Assembly (NCBI GenBank): GCA_965214205.1
Contig: OZ243941.1
Span: 1,736,001-1,800,000 of the forward strand
Source: G963663315 sp965214205
GTDB lineage: Bacteria > Pseudomonadota > Gammaproteobacteria > Arenicellales > Poriferihabitantaceae
DNA: 64,000 bases
Direction: 5' to 3'
Shown here: one piece after another, positions 1 to 8,371 of the stretch
How the letters are laid out: each line of letters starts with the position of its first letter
Position numbering within the stretch: position 1 is the stretch's first letter
Notes under the pieces: model-generated
Seen by the model: only the letters and a program-made list of their open reading frames with translations
What the model was told of the DNA's origin: nothing
The model's database searches: none
Translations under genes and position numbers: made by a program

Positions 1-636
1 CAGGGTTTCAAATCCAGCCTGGACCAGGGAAGTCGCGCCGCCGCACAGTACGGCCTGTTCACCAAACAGGTCGGTCTCGGTTTCTTCCTTGAACGTGGTT
101 TCTATGATGCCGGCGCGCCCACCTCCGATGCAGGAAGCATAGGCCAGAGAGATTGCATGGGCTTCGCCCGTTGAATCTTTGGAAATTGCAATCAGGCAGG
201 GAACACCCGCTCCTCCTTCAAAAGTGGAGCGGACCAGATGCCCCGGACCTTTCGGCGCGATCATGACCACATCCAGATCCGCCCGCGGCTCGATATATCC
301 GAAGTGAATATTGAATCCATGGGCGAATGCCAGGGTCGCTCCCGGTTTCAGGTCATCTTCAATTTCCCGGTAGATTCCCCCCATCAACTCATCCGGGCAC
401 AGCATCATGACCACATCCGCCTGGGCCGCCGCCGACTTTACGTCCGCCACGGCGAGTCCGGACTGTTCAGCCTTGGTCCGGGAACCGGAACCTTCGCGCA
501 AGCCCACGACCACATCCACCCCGCTTTCTTGCAGGTTGTTCGCATGGGCATGACCTTGGGAACCATAACCGATCACGGCTACTTTCCGGCTGCGAATCTT
601 ATCGAGGTCCGCGTCCTGGTCATAATAAACTTTCAT
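1..636 (-). CDS. ilvC: Ketol-acid reductoisomerase, 3' end cut by window edge
   Basis: Converts 2-acetolactate or 2-aceto-2-hydroxybutyrate to the dihydroxy acid with NADPH, the second common step of valine, leucine and isoleucine synthesis, in the cytoplasm. The first 212 residues are visible. They begin MKVYYDQDADLDK and carry the Rossmann nucleotide-binding motif GYGSQGHAH at residues 23-31 and the CPDE and AHGFN segments of the N-terminal domain. This start is typical of the short class I enzymes of about 335-340 residues, so roughly 125 codons lie beyond position 1. The ATG at 636-634 has an AGGAG box 7-10 bases upstream. It follows ilvI and ilvH on the same strand, separated from ilvH by 91 bases, which fits an ilvIHC transcription unit. 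Confidence 0.96.
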   Translation of the reverse strand, partial: MKVYYDQDADLDKIRSRKVAVIGYGSQGHAHANNLQESGVDVVVGLREGSGSRTKAEQSGLAVADVKSAAAQADVVMMLCPDELMGGIYREIEDDLKPGATLAFAHGFNIHFGYIEPRADLDVVMIAPKGPGHLVRSTFEGGAGVPCLIAISKDSTGEAHAISLAYASCIGGGRAGIIETTFKEETETDLFGEQAVLCGGATSLVQAGFETL

Positions 637-727
637 TTTCAGTATCTCCTGGTTAAAAAATTGTGTTCGCGCGCCACACTAGGAAGCGCATTGCCGGAGC
701 GGGTTTCTTAAGTATGGACGGGGTCTC

Positions 728-1222
728 TTAAACCCTGAGCGCCTTTCTGCCTCGCCCGATGCCCAATATCCCGGAACGGACCACCTCCAACAGTTCTATG
801 TGGGCAAGAGCGTCCAGAAAAGCGTCCACCTTGTCCATGCTGCCAGTCAATTCCAGAGTGTAGGTGGACTCGGTGACATCAATGATTCTCCCACGGAAAA
901 TATCCGCCAGTCTCTTGACGTCGTCTTTTTGCTCTGAGGTTGACGTGGTCACTTTCACCAGCAGCAACTCCCGCCCCAGATATTGGCCTTCGGTCAGGTC
1001 GCGCAGCTTGACCACGTCCACCAGCTTGTTCAACTGTTTGGTGATCTGCTCAATGATGGCGTCTGTTCCAGAGGTCACGATCGTCATTCTGGAGAGCGAT
1101 TCATCGTCTGTAGGGGCCACAGTCAGCGATTCAATGTTATAGCCGCGGGCGGAAAACAAGCCCGCCACCCGCGACAGGGCGCCCGCTTCATTTTCCAGCA
1201 GCACAGAAATAATGCGTCTCAT
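728..1222 (-). CDS. ilvH: Acetolactate synthase small (regulatory) subunit
   Basis: Regulatory subunit of acetohydroxyacid synthase, which gives the large subunit full activity and valine feedback inhibition. The 164-residue product starts MRRIISVLLENEAGALSRV, the N-terminal ACT domain seen in IlvH/IlvN, followed by YNIESLTVAP. The C-terminal domain has the RGRIIDVT segment. Length matches E. coli IlvH (163). An in-frame start 30 bases upstream lies inside ilvI and is less likely: the ATG at 1222-1220 overlaps the TGA of ilvI by one base (TGATG), a classic coupling arrangement that should keep subunit ratios balanced. Some annotations will name it ilvN. Confidence 0.96.
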   Translation of the reverse strand: MRRIISVLLENEAGALSRVAGLFSARGYNIESLTVAPTDDESLSRMTIVTSGTDAIIEQITKQLNKLVDVVKLRDLTEGQYLGRELLLVKVTTSTSEQKDDVKRLADIFRGRIIDVTESTYTLELTGSMDKVDAFLDALAHIELLEVVRSGILGIGRGRKALRV

Positions 1223-2958
1223 CAGGCCAGTTCGCGCTCCTGCACCGGGCAATCACAGTCATTCGGTTTGAGCTGCATTTCATTATGCCCCTTGCCAGCG
1301 GCAATCATCGGGTACACGTTTTCGGTGTGATCGGTCAGGACATCCAGGAACACGAGCCGGTTTTTCAGCGCCAGCGCTTCTTTCAGCGCGCCTTCTACGT
1401 CCTCCGGTTTGTTGACGCTCATTCCGACATGGCCGTAGGATTCCGCGAGTTTTACAAAGTCCGGTAGCGCGTCCATATAGGAATGGGAATAGCGGCGATC
1501 ATAGAAAAACTCCTGCCATTGGCGAACCATCCCCATATATTGGTTGTTCAGGTTGATGACCTTGATCGGCAGATTGTATTGCAGACAGGTGGACAGTTCC
1601 TGCAAGCACATCTGGATGCTGGCGTCCCCGGTTATGCAGGCCACCACATCATCCGGGTAGGCCAGTTGAACGCCCAGCGCCGCGGGCAGTCCGAATCCCA
1701 TGGTGCCGAGACCGCCGGAATTGATCCAGCGGCGGGGTTTTTCAAAGGCGTAATACTGGGCGGCCCACATTTGATGCTGGCCCACATCCGAGGTAATGTA
1801 CGCGTCCCCATTGGTGGCTTCGAACAGTTTCTGAACCATATATTGCGGCTTGATCACCTTGTCGCTATTGTCATATCCCAGAGAATCCAGCGATTTCCAC
1901 TGATTCACCGTGTTCCACCAGGCATCCACGGCAGGACGGTCAATTTCATCCAGCCTGGATTTCAATTGCGCGTTCATCTGAACCAGAACCTCATTGCAAT
2001 CCCCGACAATCGGGACTTCAACCCGGACATTTTTGCCGATGGACGACGGGTCGATATCAATCTGGACAATTTTCGCGTTGGGTGAGAAATTGGCCAGATC
2101 GCCGGTAACCCGGTCATCGAATCGGGCGCCGACCGCCAGCATGACATCGCATTCATACATCGCCATGTTGGATTCATAAGTACCGTGCATACCCAGCATT
2201 CCGAGGAACGAGGGATTGGAGGCTGGAATAGCGCCTAGTCCCATCAAGGTACTGGTGCTGGGATACCGGAGCATATCGACCAGTTCAGTCAGAGGACTGG
2301 CCGCATCGGACAGTATCGCGCCGCCGCCGGTATAAATAATGGGTCTTTTGGCATTGACGATCAGGTCAACCCCTCTTTCTATCTGCTTGTTGTGTCCCCG
2401 TTTGCGGGGTTGATAGGACCGCATTTCTATGGTTTCAGGATAGAAATACTCGGCCGAGTTCGCGGTCACATCCTTCGGAATATCGACCACGACCGGACCG
2501 GGCCTGCCTGAGTTCGCGATATAAAACGCCTTCTTCATGATCGCGGCGATATCTTCCACTCTTTTGATCAGGAAATTATGCTTTACACAGGGGCGAGTGA
2601 TGCCGACGGTATCCACTTCCTGAAAGGCGTCGTCCCCGATCAGATGAGAGGGAACCTGCGCGGTGATCACCACCATAGGTATCGAATCCATGTACGCGGT
2701 GGCGATTCCGGTGACGGTGTTGGTAACGCCGGGTCCTGAGGTGACCAGAACCACACCGGGTTTTCCGGTGGCGCGCGCAAAGCCATCCGCGGCATGGGTC
2801 GCGCCTTGCTCGTGACGGACCAGGATGTGCTTGACCTTGTCCTGACGATACATCGCGTCATAAATATGCAGGGCCGCGCCGCCCGGGTATCCGAAAATAT
2901 ATTCGATGCCCTCATCCTGAAGACATCGAACCACAATATCTGCGCCTGTAAGTATCAC
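1222..2958 (-). CDS. ilvI: Acetolactate synthase large (catalytic) subunit
   Basis: ThDP-, FAD- and Mg-dependent enzyme that condenses two pyruvates, or pyruvate and 2-oxobutyrate, at the start of branched-chain amino acid synthesis. The 578-residue length is typical. Visible marks are the GYPGGAALHIYDA start, the catalytic-glutamate segment VRHEQGATHAADGFAR, the FAD domain and the C-terminal ThDP motif beginning GDASIQM with NLNN about 30 residues on. The motif reads GDA where many homologues have GDG. Start is GTG at 2958-2956 with GAGGT upstream. First gene of an ilvI-ilvH-ilvC run, with a good promoter candidate 70-100 bases upstream. Confidence 0.96.
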   Translation of the reverse strand: MILTGADIVVRCLQDEGIEYIFGYPGGAALHIYDAMYRQDKVKHILVRHEQGATHAADGFARATGKPGVVLVTSGPGVTNTVTGIATAYMDSIPMVVITAQVPSHLIGDDAFQEVDTVGITRPCVKHNFLIKRVEDIAAIMKKAFYIANSGRPGPVVVDIPKDVTANSAEYFYPETIEMRSYQPRKRGHNKQIERGVDLIVNAKRPIIYTGGGAILSDAASPLTELVDMLRYPSTSTLMGLGAIPASNPSFLGMLGMHGTYESNMAMYECDVMLAVGARFDDRVTGDLANFSPNAKIVQIDIDPSSIGKNVRVEVPIVGDCNEVLVQMNAQLKSRLDEIDRPAVDAWWNTVNQWKSLDSLGYDNSDKVIKPQYMVQKLFEATNGDAYITSDVGQHQMWAAQYYAFEKPRRWINSGGLGTMGFGLPAALGVQLAYPDDVVACITGDASIQMCLQELSTCLQYNLPIKVINLNNQYMGMVRQWQEFFYDRRYSHSYMDALPDFVKLAESYGHVGMSVNKPEDVEGALKEALALKNRLVFLDVLTDHTENVYPMIAAGKGHNEMQLKPNDCDCPVQERELA

Positions 2959-3028
2959 TTCAGTACCTCAAAGAGAGAAAGCCTGCCGGGTTGTACGGGA
3001 ATCCTGTTGTTGGCAGCGCCAACCCGTG

Positions 3029-3058
3029 AGTATAGCGATATTCTCCCGGACTTTCCAA
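3029..3058 (-). promoter_or_regulatory. Sigma-70 promoter candidate for ilvIHC
   Basis: On the minus strand TTGGAA (3058-3053) and TATACT (3034-3029) are 18 bases apart, with transcription expected from about 3022. A perfect 6-bp hairpin, GTTGGC/GCCAAC around a 3-base loop (3009-3023), would sit at the very 5' end of the mRNA. It has no T-run, so it is not a terminator and may stabilise the transcript. I see no peptide leader between this promoter and the ilvI GTG. Confidence 0.55.
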
Positions 3059-3077
3059 GAATTTAATACGGCCGCTA

Positions 3078-4433
3078 CTACCGGAACTGGTTGCCGCCTC
3101 CGCGTATCTGGTCCATCATCCCTTTCATGCCGCCTTTCCGGTTCATCCGACCCATCATTTTCTGCATCTGGGTAAATTGTTTCAGCAACTGGTTGATATC
3201 TTGAATCCGGGTACCCGAACCGGCCGCGATTCGCTTCTTCCGGGCGCTGCGTATCACGGCCGGGAATTTGCGTTCGTGCGGAGTCATTGAATTGACGATG
3301 GCGATGAGCCGGGTTGTTTTCTTGTCGTCCATTTGATTGACCGCCTTTTGCGGCAGCCGGTCCATACCGGGGAGCTTGTCAATCATCCCCATGATGCCTC
3401 CCATATTCTGTAACTGCATCATCTGTTCCCGGAAATCCTCCAGATCGAATCTTTTTCCTGTCTTGATTTTCCGGGCCAGTTTTTCCGCCTTGCCGCGATC
3501 CACTTTCTGTTCGACTTCTTCGATCAGGGAAAGCACATCCCCCATGCCCAGTATTCGCGAGGCGACCCGGTCGGGGTGGAAGGGTTCGAGCGCGTCCATG
3601 CCCTCTCCAGTGCCCAGAAACTTGATCGGCTTGCCGGTGACATGCCGGATCGACAAGGCCGCTCCACCGCGGGCGTCGCCGTCGGCCTTGGTCAGGATCA
3701 CGCCGGTCAGGGTCAGGGCCTGATCGAACGCTTTTGCGCTGTTGACCGCGTCCTGTCCGGTCATGCTGTCCACTACGAACAGGGTTTCCACCGGCTGCGC
3801 CGCCTTATGCAGACGCTGCAGTTCCGACATCATGTCATGGTCTATGTGCAACCGGCCCGCGGTATCGACAATCAACACGTCAATACCTTGTCGGGCCGCG
3901 TGATCCAGCGCTCCGTTGACGATATCCAGGGGCTTCTGGCCGGGATTGGAAGGGTGGAAACCCAAGTCCAGATCATTGGCCAGGGTTCGCAGTTGGTCAA
4001 TGGCGGCTGGCCGATAAACATCGGCGCTCACTACCATCACGGATTTCTTCTCGCTGGATTTGAGGAATCGCCCCAGTTTGCCAACGGTCGTGGTTTTACC
4101 GGCGCCCTGCAACCCGGCAACAAAAATGACCGCGGGGGGGCGGACCGCAAGGTTGATCCGGTCATTGGCGCTGCCCATCAGACGAACCAGCTCGTCCCGT
4201 ACAATGCCGACGAAGACCTGGCCGGGTTGCAGGCTGGATGTCACTTCGGCGCCGACCGCGCGGGCTTTCACGTCTTCGATGAACTTCCGCGTCACTTCCA
4301 GCGACACGTCTGCTTCAAGCAACGCGACCCGTACCTCCCGCATGGAATCGGCGATATTTTTCTCGGTCAGTCTGGCCTGGCCGCCCAGGGATTTTATCGT
4401 GCCACGAAGTTTTTCACTTAACTGGTCAAACAT
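3078..4433 (-). CDS. ffh: Signal recognition particle protein Ffh (SRP54)
   Basis: GTPase that, with 4.5S RNA, binds signal sequences of inner-membrane proteins and docks with FtsY. The 451-residue protein has the N domain (1-~90), the G domain with P-loop GLQGAGKTTT near residue 107, DTAGR and TKADGDARGG, and a methionine-rich M domain from about 300 to the end (MMGRMNRKGGMKGMMDQIRGGG) that holds the signal peptide and RNA. Length matches E. coli Ffh (453). It is divergent from ypjD, the same neighbour as in E. coli. The usual downstream rpsP-rimM-trmD set is absent; ilvI follows instead. Confidence 0.97.
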   Translation of the reverse strand: MFDQLSEKLRGTIKSLGGQARLTEKNIADSMREVRVALLEADVSLEVTRKFIEDVKARAVGAEVTSSLQPGQVFVGIVRDELVRLMGSANDRINLAVRPPAVIFVAGLQGAGKTTTVGKLGRFLKSSEKKSVMVVSADVYRPAAIDQLRTLANDLDLGFHPSNPGQKPLDIVNGALDHAARQGIDVLIVDTAGRLHIDHDMMSELQRLHKAAQPVETLFVVDSMTGQDAVNSAKAFDQALTLTGVILTKADGDARGGAALSIRHVTGKPIKFLGTGEGMDALEPFHPDRVASRILGMGDVLSLIEEVEQKVDRGKAEKLARKIKTGKRFDLEDFREQMMQLQNMGGIMGMIDKLPGMDRLPQKAVNQMDDKKTTRLIAIVNSMTPHERKFPAVIRSARKKRIAAGSGTRIQDINQLLKQFTQMQKMMGRMNRKGGMKGMMDQIRGGGNQFR

Positions 4434-4470
4434 GCTGGTTCACTGCTGATGAAATGCAGACCTTGATGTG

Positions 4471-4476
4471 TATAAT
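4471..4476 (+). promoter_or_regulatory. -10 box (TATAAT) upstream of ypjD
   Basis: A perfect TATAAT lies 28 bases before the ATG at 4504, in the 70-base gap between the divergent ffh and ypjD genes. No strong -35 is visible at the right distance. Transcription from about 4483 would exclude the in-frame start at 4468 and supports 4504. Confidence 0.4.
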
Positions 4477-4503
4477 CAGGTATCTATTTCGGTTAATGAT
4501 TAT

Positions 4504-5316
4504 ATGTTCCTGACCCCCGCCCTGACAGCGTTTTGTGTCTGTATCTACGGTTTTTGTGTCTGGTTGTCATGGCGTCAGATCAAAAGTGAGTCCGGCGCCG
4601 GCGAGAACAGTGTAATTATACGTTTATCCGTGATTATAGCAGTTGCTATCCATGGGTACCTCCTGTACAGCGTCATTTTTGTGGATGGGGCATTCAGCAT
4701 TTCCCTGGGTTTGTCCGTTTCCACCGCGGGCTGGATTTCTGTCCTGATGTATTTGTGCGTCAGCCACAAACCGGCTTACATCAACCTCGGGATCATTCTG
4801 TTCCCGATTGCAGTGGTGACCGTAATCATCGGCGCATTCGCGGCGGGAGGCGCCGGGGATCACACGCTTGTGGCCGGAACAGGGTGGCATATCGCTCTCG
4901 CCATTCCGACCTACGGCGTATTATGCGTCGCATTCGCCCAGGCTTGTCTGCTGATTGTCCAGGACCGCCACCTGCACAAAATTTCGTCGGAAAGATTCAT
5001 GGCCGCGCTGCCTGCCATCCAGACCATGGAAAGTAACTTGAAATGGCTGATATTGCTTGGATTCGGACTGATGTCGGTCAATCTGGTCTCCGGCATCGGG
5101 ACCAATATCCTGCGTCAGGGAGACTTGTTTCAATTCACTCATCATGTTGTGCTGTCCGTCATCGCGTGGAGTTGTTTCGCGTGTCTGTTGGCCGGACAGA
5201 TGTTTGCCGGCTGGCGCGGACAGACAGCCGCAAAATGGACAATCTTCGCGTTCGGTGTTCTGGTACTAGCCTATTTCGGCACCCGTTTTGTCAATGATCT
5301 GATTCTGGCTGCCTGA
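4504..5316 (+). CDS. ypjD: CcsA/YpjD-family inner membrane protein
   Basis: Polytopic protein of the cytochrome c assembly CcsA/HemX family. 270 residues from ATG 4504, similar to E. coli YpjD (263). I count about eight hydrophobic spans, from FLTPALTAFCVCIYGFCVW at the N-terminus to the last span ending near residue 270. Conserved histidines fall in the soluble loops (GTGWHIALAI and FTHHVVLSVIAW), consistent with haem-handling relatives, although the role of YpjD is not settled. An upstream in-frame start at 4468 overlaps the likely -10 box. Next to ffh, as in many gammaproteobacteria. Confidence 0.85.
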   Translation: MFLTPALTAFCVCIYGFCVWLSWRQIKSESGAGENSVIIRLSVIIAVAIHGYLLYSVIFVDGAFSISLGLSVSTAGWISVLMYLCVSHKPAYINLGIILFPIAVVTVIIGAFAAGGAGDHTLVAGTGWHIALAIPTYGVLCVAFAQACLLIVQDRHLHKISSERFMAALPAIQTMESNLKWLILLGFGLMSVNLVSGIGTNILRQGDLFQFTHHVVLSVIAWSCFACLLAGQMFAGWRGQTAAKWTIFAFGVLVLAYFGTRFVNDLILAA

Positions 5317-5383
5317 CATTTTGGTTGTGTCCCAACGGTTGCGGGAGGGCACGGAGACCCTCCCCCCCAGTTCGGGGCCGGGG

Positions 5384-5502
5384 GCAGGCTCTACGATAAC
5401 GACCGAGTGTTCTGTCTACACCCGTCATTCCCGCGGATGCGGGAATCCACAACAATACGCAATCTGCAATTGCCGATGCGTAGAGCCTGCTCTACGATGT
5501 TG
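5384..5502 (+). repeat. Dispersed palindromic repeat (dRS3-like core), copy 1
   Basis: Spacer between convergent ypjD and deaD, running into the last codons of deaD. It has GCAGGCTCTACGAT at 5386-5399, the palindrome ATTCCCGCGGATGCGGGAAT at 5427-5446, then GCCGATGCGTAGAGCCTGC, so the element ends in an inverted copy of its own start. The same parts recur at 18124-18236 (other orientation) and 41104-41199. The ATTCCC-N8-GGGAAT core resembles the Neisseria dRS3 repeat and similar proteobacterial repeats. No protein is encoded. Just before it, 5345-5367 contains a GGGAGGG/CCCTCCC hairpin without a T-run. Confidence 0.75.
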
Positions 5503-7339
5503 GGTGGGGTGGTCTTTGTCGTTTTCGTTTTGCCTTTGGTTTGGTTTTTGATTTGCCGGGTCTGGCAGATTTTCTGGTTGAATCGGCTTCAGGGCTGCCT
5601 TTTCGTCCAGACGAGGACTTTGGTTTGTTCGCCGGCTTTTGCCCGTTCAGTCTGGATATTTTCATTTTTCGGCCCGATACCCATACCGAACCCAGTTTTT
5701 TCAGCAGGGCCCTCGGCATATCATCGGGGAGGCTGACCAGGCTGTGATCGTCGAGTATCTCCAGTCGTCCGATAAACCGGCTGTCCAGCCCGGTTTCATT
5801 GGCAATCGCGCCCACGATATTTGACGGGCCGACATTGTGCTGGCTTCCCACTTCAATCCGGTAACGCGCCATGCCCGCGCCCTCAGGTCTCGCGGCATTC
5901 CGGGAGCGGTGAGGTTTGTCCCGGCCTTTCGGTTTCGGGGCGCGGTCGCGATCCCGTTCCCGGTCCCGTCCACGATTCCGATCGCTGCTCCGATCCGTTC
6001 CCGGAGCCGGAGGCGGTTTCTTTTGCAGCAGAAACGGGCTGTTTCCCTGCAGGAGTTGAGCCAGCGCCGCCGCAATCTCAATCACCGGCTGGTCGCTTTC
6101 GCGCTGGTATTCTTCGATCAGACGGCTGAACAGTTTCAGGTCCTCGCCTTCCAGGGTGTCGGTAATGCGTTGTTTGAATCTGGAGATCCGCCGTTCATTG
6201 ATCAGGTCGTTGGTTGGAATGTCCATCAATTCAATTTTCTTGCGGGTGGCTTTTTCGATAGCGTGGAGCATCCGCCTTTCCCGCGGCCCAACGAACAGGA
6301 TGGCGTCTCCCTGTCTGCCGGCGCGTCCGGTACGTCCGATCCGATGGACATAGGCTTCCGGGTCATACGGAATATCATAGTTGATCACATGGCTGATCCT
6401 GTCCACATCCAGTCCGCGCGCGGCCACGTCAGTGGCGACCAGAATATCCAGTTTCCCTGATTTCAATTGTCCGACCGTGCGCTCACGTTGATTCTGGGGG
6501 ATATCGCCATTCAACGGGGCGCTTGCAAATCCCCTCGCTTCCAGTTTCTCGGACAAATCCACGGTCGCAGTTTTGGTGCGTACAAAGACAATCATTCCAT
6601 CAAAGGGTTCCGCTTCCAGGATACGGGTAAGCGCATCCAGTTTATGGGAGCCGGTAACCGACCAATAGCGCTGGCGAATGGTATCGGCGGTCGCCGTTTT
6701 TACCTTTATCGTTATTTCTTCGGGATTGTTCAGATAGCGGTTCGCAATGCGTCGGATCGGCTGGGGCAGGGTGGCCGAAAACAGGGCGATCTGACGGGAT
6801 GAAGGCGTTTTTTCAAGAATCCATTCAACGTCATCTATAAATCCCATGCGCAGCATTTCATCCGCTTCGTCCAGTACCAGGGTTTGCAACTGTGCAAGAT
6901 CGAGGGTGCCTCGACGAATATGATCCATAATACGGCCCGGCGTCCCGACTACAACATGGACACCGCGCCGGAGCGCTTTTATCTGGCCCCGGTAGTCCTG
7001 GCCGCCATATACCGGCAATACATGAAAACCCTTGATATGCGCGGCATAAGCCTGGAACGCCTCCGATACCTGAAGCGCCAGTTCACGGGTGGGTACCAGT
7101 ACCATCGTGCCCGGCTTCAAGGATTTCAAATCCGGATCAGTCAGGATCGGCAGTGCGAACGCGGCTGTTTTCCCGGTTCCGGTATGCGCCTGTCCCAGTA
7201 CGTCACGACCCAGCAACATCGGCGGGATGGTTTTCTCCTGAATCGGGGTCGGCGTTTCGTAGCCGATTTCATCGAGAGCTTTCAGCAAGCTCTGATCAAG
7301 GCCAAGGTCATTGAATGTGATTGAGGAGTCGGTATTCAT
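5492..7339 (-). CDS. deaD: DEAD-box ATP-dependent RNA helicase DeaD/CsdA
   Basis: Unwinds structured RNA in ribosome assembly and mRNA decay, often cold-induced. 615 residues from ATG 7339; a TTG three codons earlier is possible and neither has a clear ribosome site. Marks include the Q motif (TPTPIQ, 29-34), Walker A AHTGTGKT (51-58), PTRELA, TPGR, DEAD (157-160), SAT, and HRIGRTGRAGR in the second RecA domain. Residues ~480-555 match the DbpA/CsdA-type RNA-binding domain. The preceding linker is arginine/aspartate rich (RDRERDRDRAPKPKGRDK) and the tail is lysine/serine rich. A TATACT at 7431-7426 could start a transcript with an 85-base leader. Confidence 0.95.
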   Translation of the reverse strand: MNTDSSITFNDLGLDQSLLKALDEIGYETPTPIQEKTIPPMLLGRDVLGQAHTGTGKTAAFALPILTDPDLKSLKPGTMVLVPTRELALQVSEAFQAYAAHIKGFHVLPVYGGQDYRGQIKALRRGVHVVVGTPGRIMDHIRRGTLDLAQLQTLVLDEADEMLRMGFIDDVEWILEKTPSSRQIALFSATLPQPIRRIANRYLNNPEEITIKVKTATADTIRQRYWSVTGSHKLDALTRILEAEPFDGMIVFVRTKTATVDLSEKLEARGFASAPLNGDIPQNQRERTVGQLKSGKLDILVATDVAARGLDVDRISHVINYDIPYDPEAYVHRIGRTGRAGRQGDAILFVGPRERRMLHAIEKATRKKIELMDIPTNDLINERRISRFKQRITDTLEGEDLKLFSRLIEEYQRESDQPVIEIAAALAQLLQGNSPFLLQKKPPPAPGTDRSSDRNRGRDRERDRDRAPKPKGRDKPHRSRNAARPEGAGMARYRIEVGSQHNVGPSNIVGAIANETGLDSRFIGRLEILDDHSLVSLPDDMPRALLKKLGSVWVSGRKMKISRLNGQKPANKPKSSSGRKGSPEADSTRKSARPGKSKTKPKAKRKRQRPPHPTS

Positions 7340-7517
7340 GTCAGACAAGGGTGGGTTCGGGAGTCATTGCGGGCATGACCGGACAAGGGCGCGTAGTGTA
7401 AAGGCATTGCAATGATATTGCATTAAGTATAGTGAACTGTTTTACAGAACCATATCCCATGATCCGGGTTATGGCCTGTCTGATTGAATGAAACGGACGG
7501 CTGCGGGTTATTTTCGC

Positions 7518-7547
7518 TTGATATTGAATCAGCAAGTATTCTATAGT
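7518..7547 (+). promoter_or_regulatory. Sigma-70 promoter candidate for the GPP34 gene
   Basis: TTGATA (7518-7523) and TATAGT (7542-7547) are 18 bases apart in the gap between divergent deaD and the GPP34 gene. Transcription from about 7554 leaves a 68-base leader before the preferred ATG at 7622. Confidence 0.5.
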
Positions 7548-7621
7548 ACCGGTTGTAGTGTCGCGCTATGGGCGCTGATTCGTTACAGGACGGTTTATAC
7601 AACAATGAAGGTGACAGAATT

Positions 7622-8332
7622 ATGTTGAGATTTGCCGAGGAAATCATATTGCTCATGCTGGATGACGAGGGAGGGGAGTTCTTGCGTGTGTCAGAAACAT
7701 CGCTGCAGTGCGCTCTCACCGGCGCGGTATTGATGGACCTGGCGTTCGAGAACCGGATCGACACCGACCCGGACCAGTTGATGCTGGTTGATTCAACCCC
7801 GACCGGGGATGACCTGCTGGACCCGACACTGGCCCGTATCGGGAAGAATGCCGAGACACGGGAATGGTTTAATCGGTTTGTTGACAGTGATGACCGCACC
7901 GCAGGGAAACTCGAAAAGCATGATGCGCTTTATTGGGTCAAACGAACGGCGGAGGATGCCGAACAGATCCGTGAGAGAGGGATCCAGCGTCTGGTTGAGC
8001 GCGGTATCATTGAGGAGAAGGATAATCGTTTCCTGTGGGTGTTCCGGTCGCGGCGCTACCCGATCATTGATGGCGAAGCGGAACGGGAGGTCAAGCTGCG
8101 GATCATGGAGGTATTGTTCAGCGATGTGATCCCCGCCCCGCGCGACGTGGTTATCATCTGTCTGGCCGATGTCTGCGGATTGTTCAGGGAGATGTTTTCC
8201 GCACGGGAACTGGAGAGTATCGGGCCGCGTATCCAGCAGGTGCGCAAACTGGATTTGATCGGTCAGGCGGTATCGCAGGCCATTGCTGAAATTGAGATGG
8301 GTATCGCCATTGCCATGCGGCCCATAATGTAA
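7622..8332 (+). CDS. GPP34 (GOLPH3-like) domain protein
   Basis: 236 residues matching the Golgi phosphoprotein 3 (GPP34) fold family. It opens with FAEEIILLMLDDEGGEFL, then CALTGAVLMDLAFENRID, a PTGDDLLDPTLARI segment near residue 62 and a winged segment around RRYPII. The eukaryotic members bind phosphatidylinositol 4-phosphate in the Golgi; bacterial members are widespread in actinobacteria and scattered elsewhere, with no established role. No signal peptide or membrane span is visible. ATG 7622 has GGTGA about 8 bases upstream; an earlier in-frame ATG (7568) lacks this. It precedes smc with a 39-base gap, so it may share a transcript with the smc-zipA-ligA group. Confidence 0.8.
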   Translation: MLRFAEEIILLMLDDEGGEFLRVSETSLQCALTGAVLMDLAFENRIDTDPDQLMLVDSTPTGDDLLDPTLARIGKNAETREWFNRFVDSDDRTAGKLEKHDALYWVKRTAEDAEQIRERGIQRLVERGIIEEKDNRFLWVFRSRRYPIIDGEAEREVKLRIMEVLFSDVIPAPRDVVIICLADVCGLFREMFSARELESIGPRIQQVRKLDLIGQAVSQAIAEIEMGIAIAMRPIM

Positions 8333-8371
8333 TAATCCGGGGTTCTCTGCTTTCCTCCCCCACTCGAACGG

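Noticed and set aside
3009..3023. Hairpin upstream of ilvI as a terminator or attenuator
   Set aside because: No T-run follows and no branched-chain-rich leader peptide is present between promoter and ilvI.
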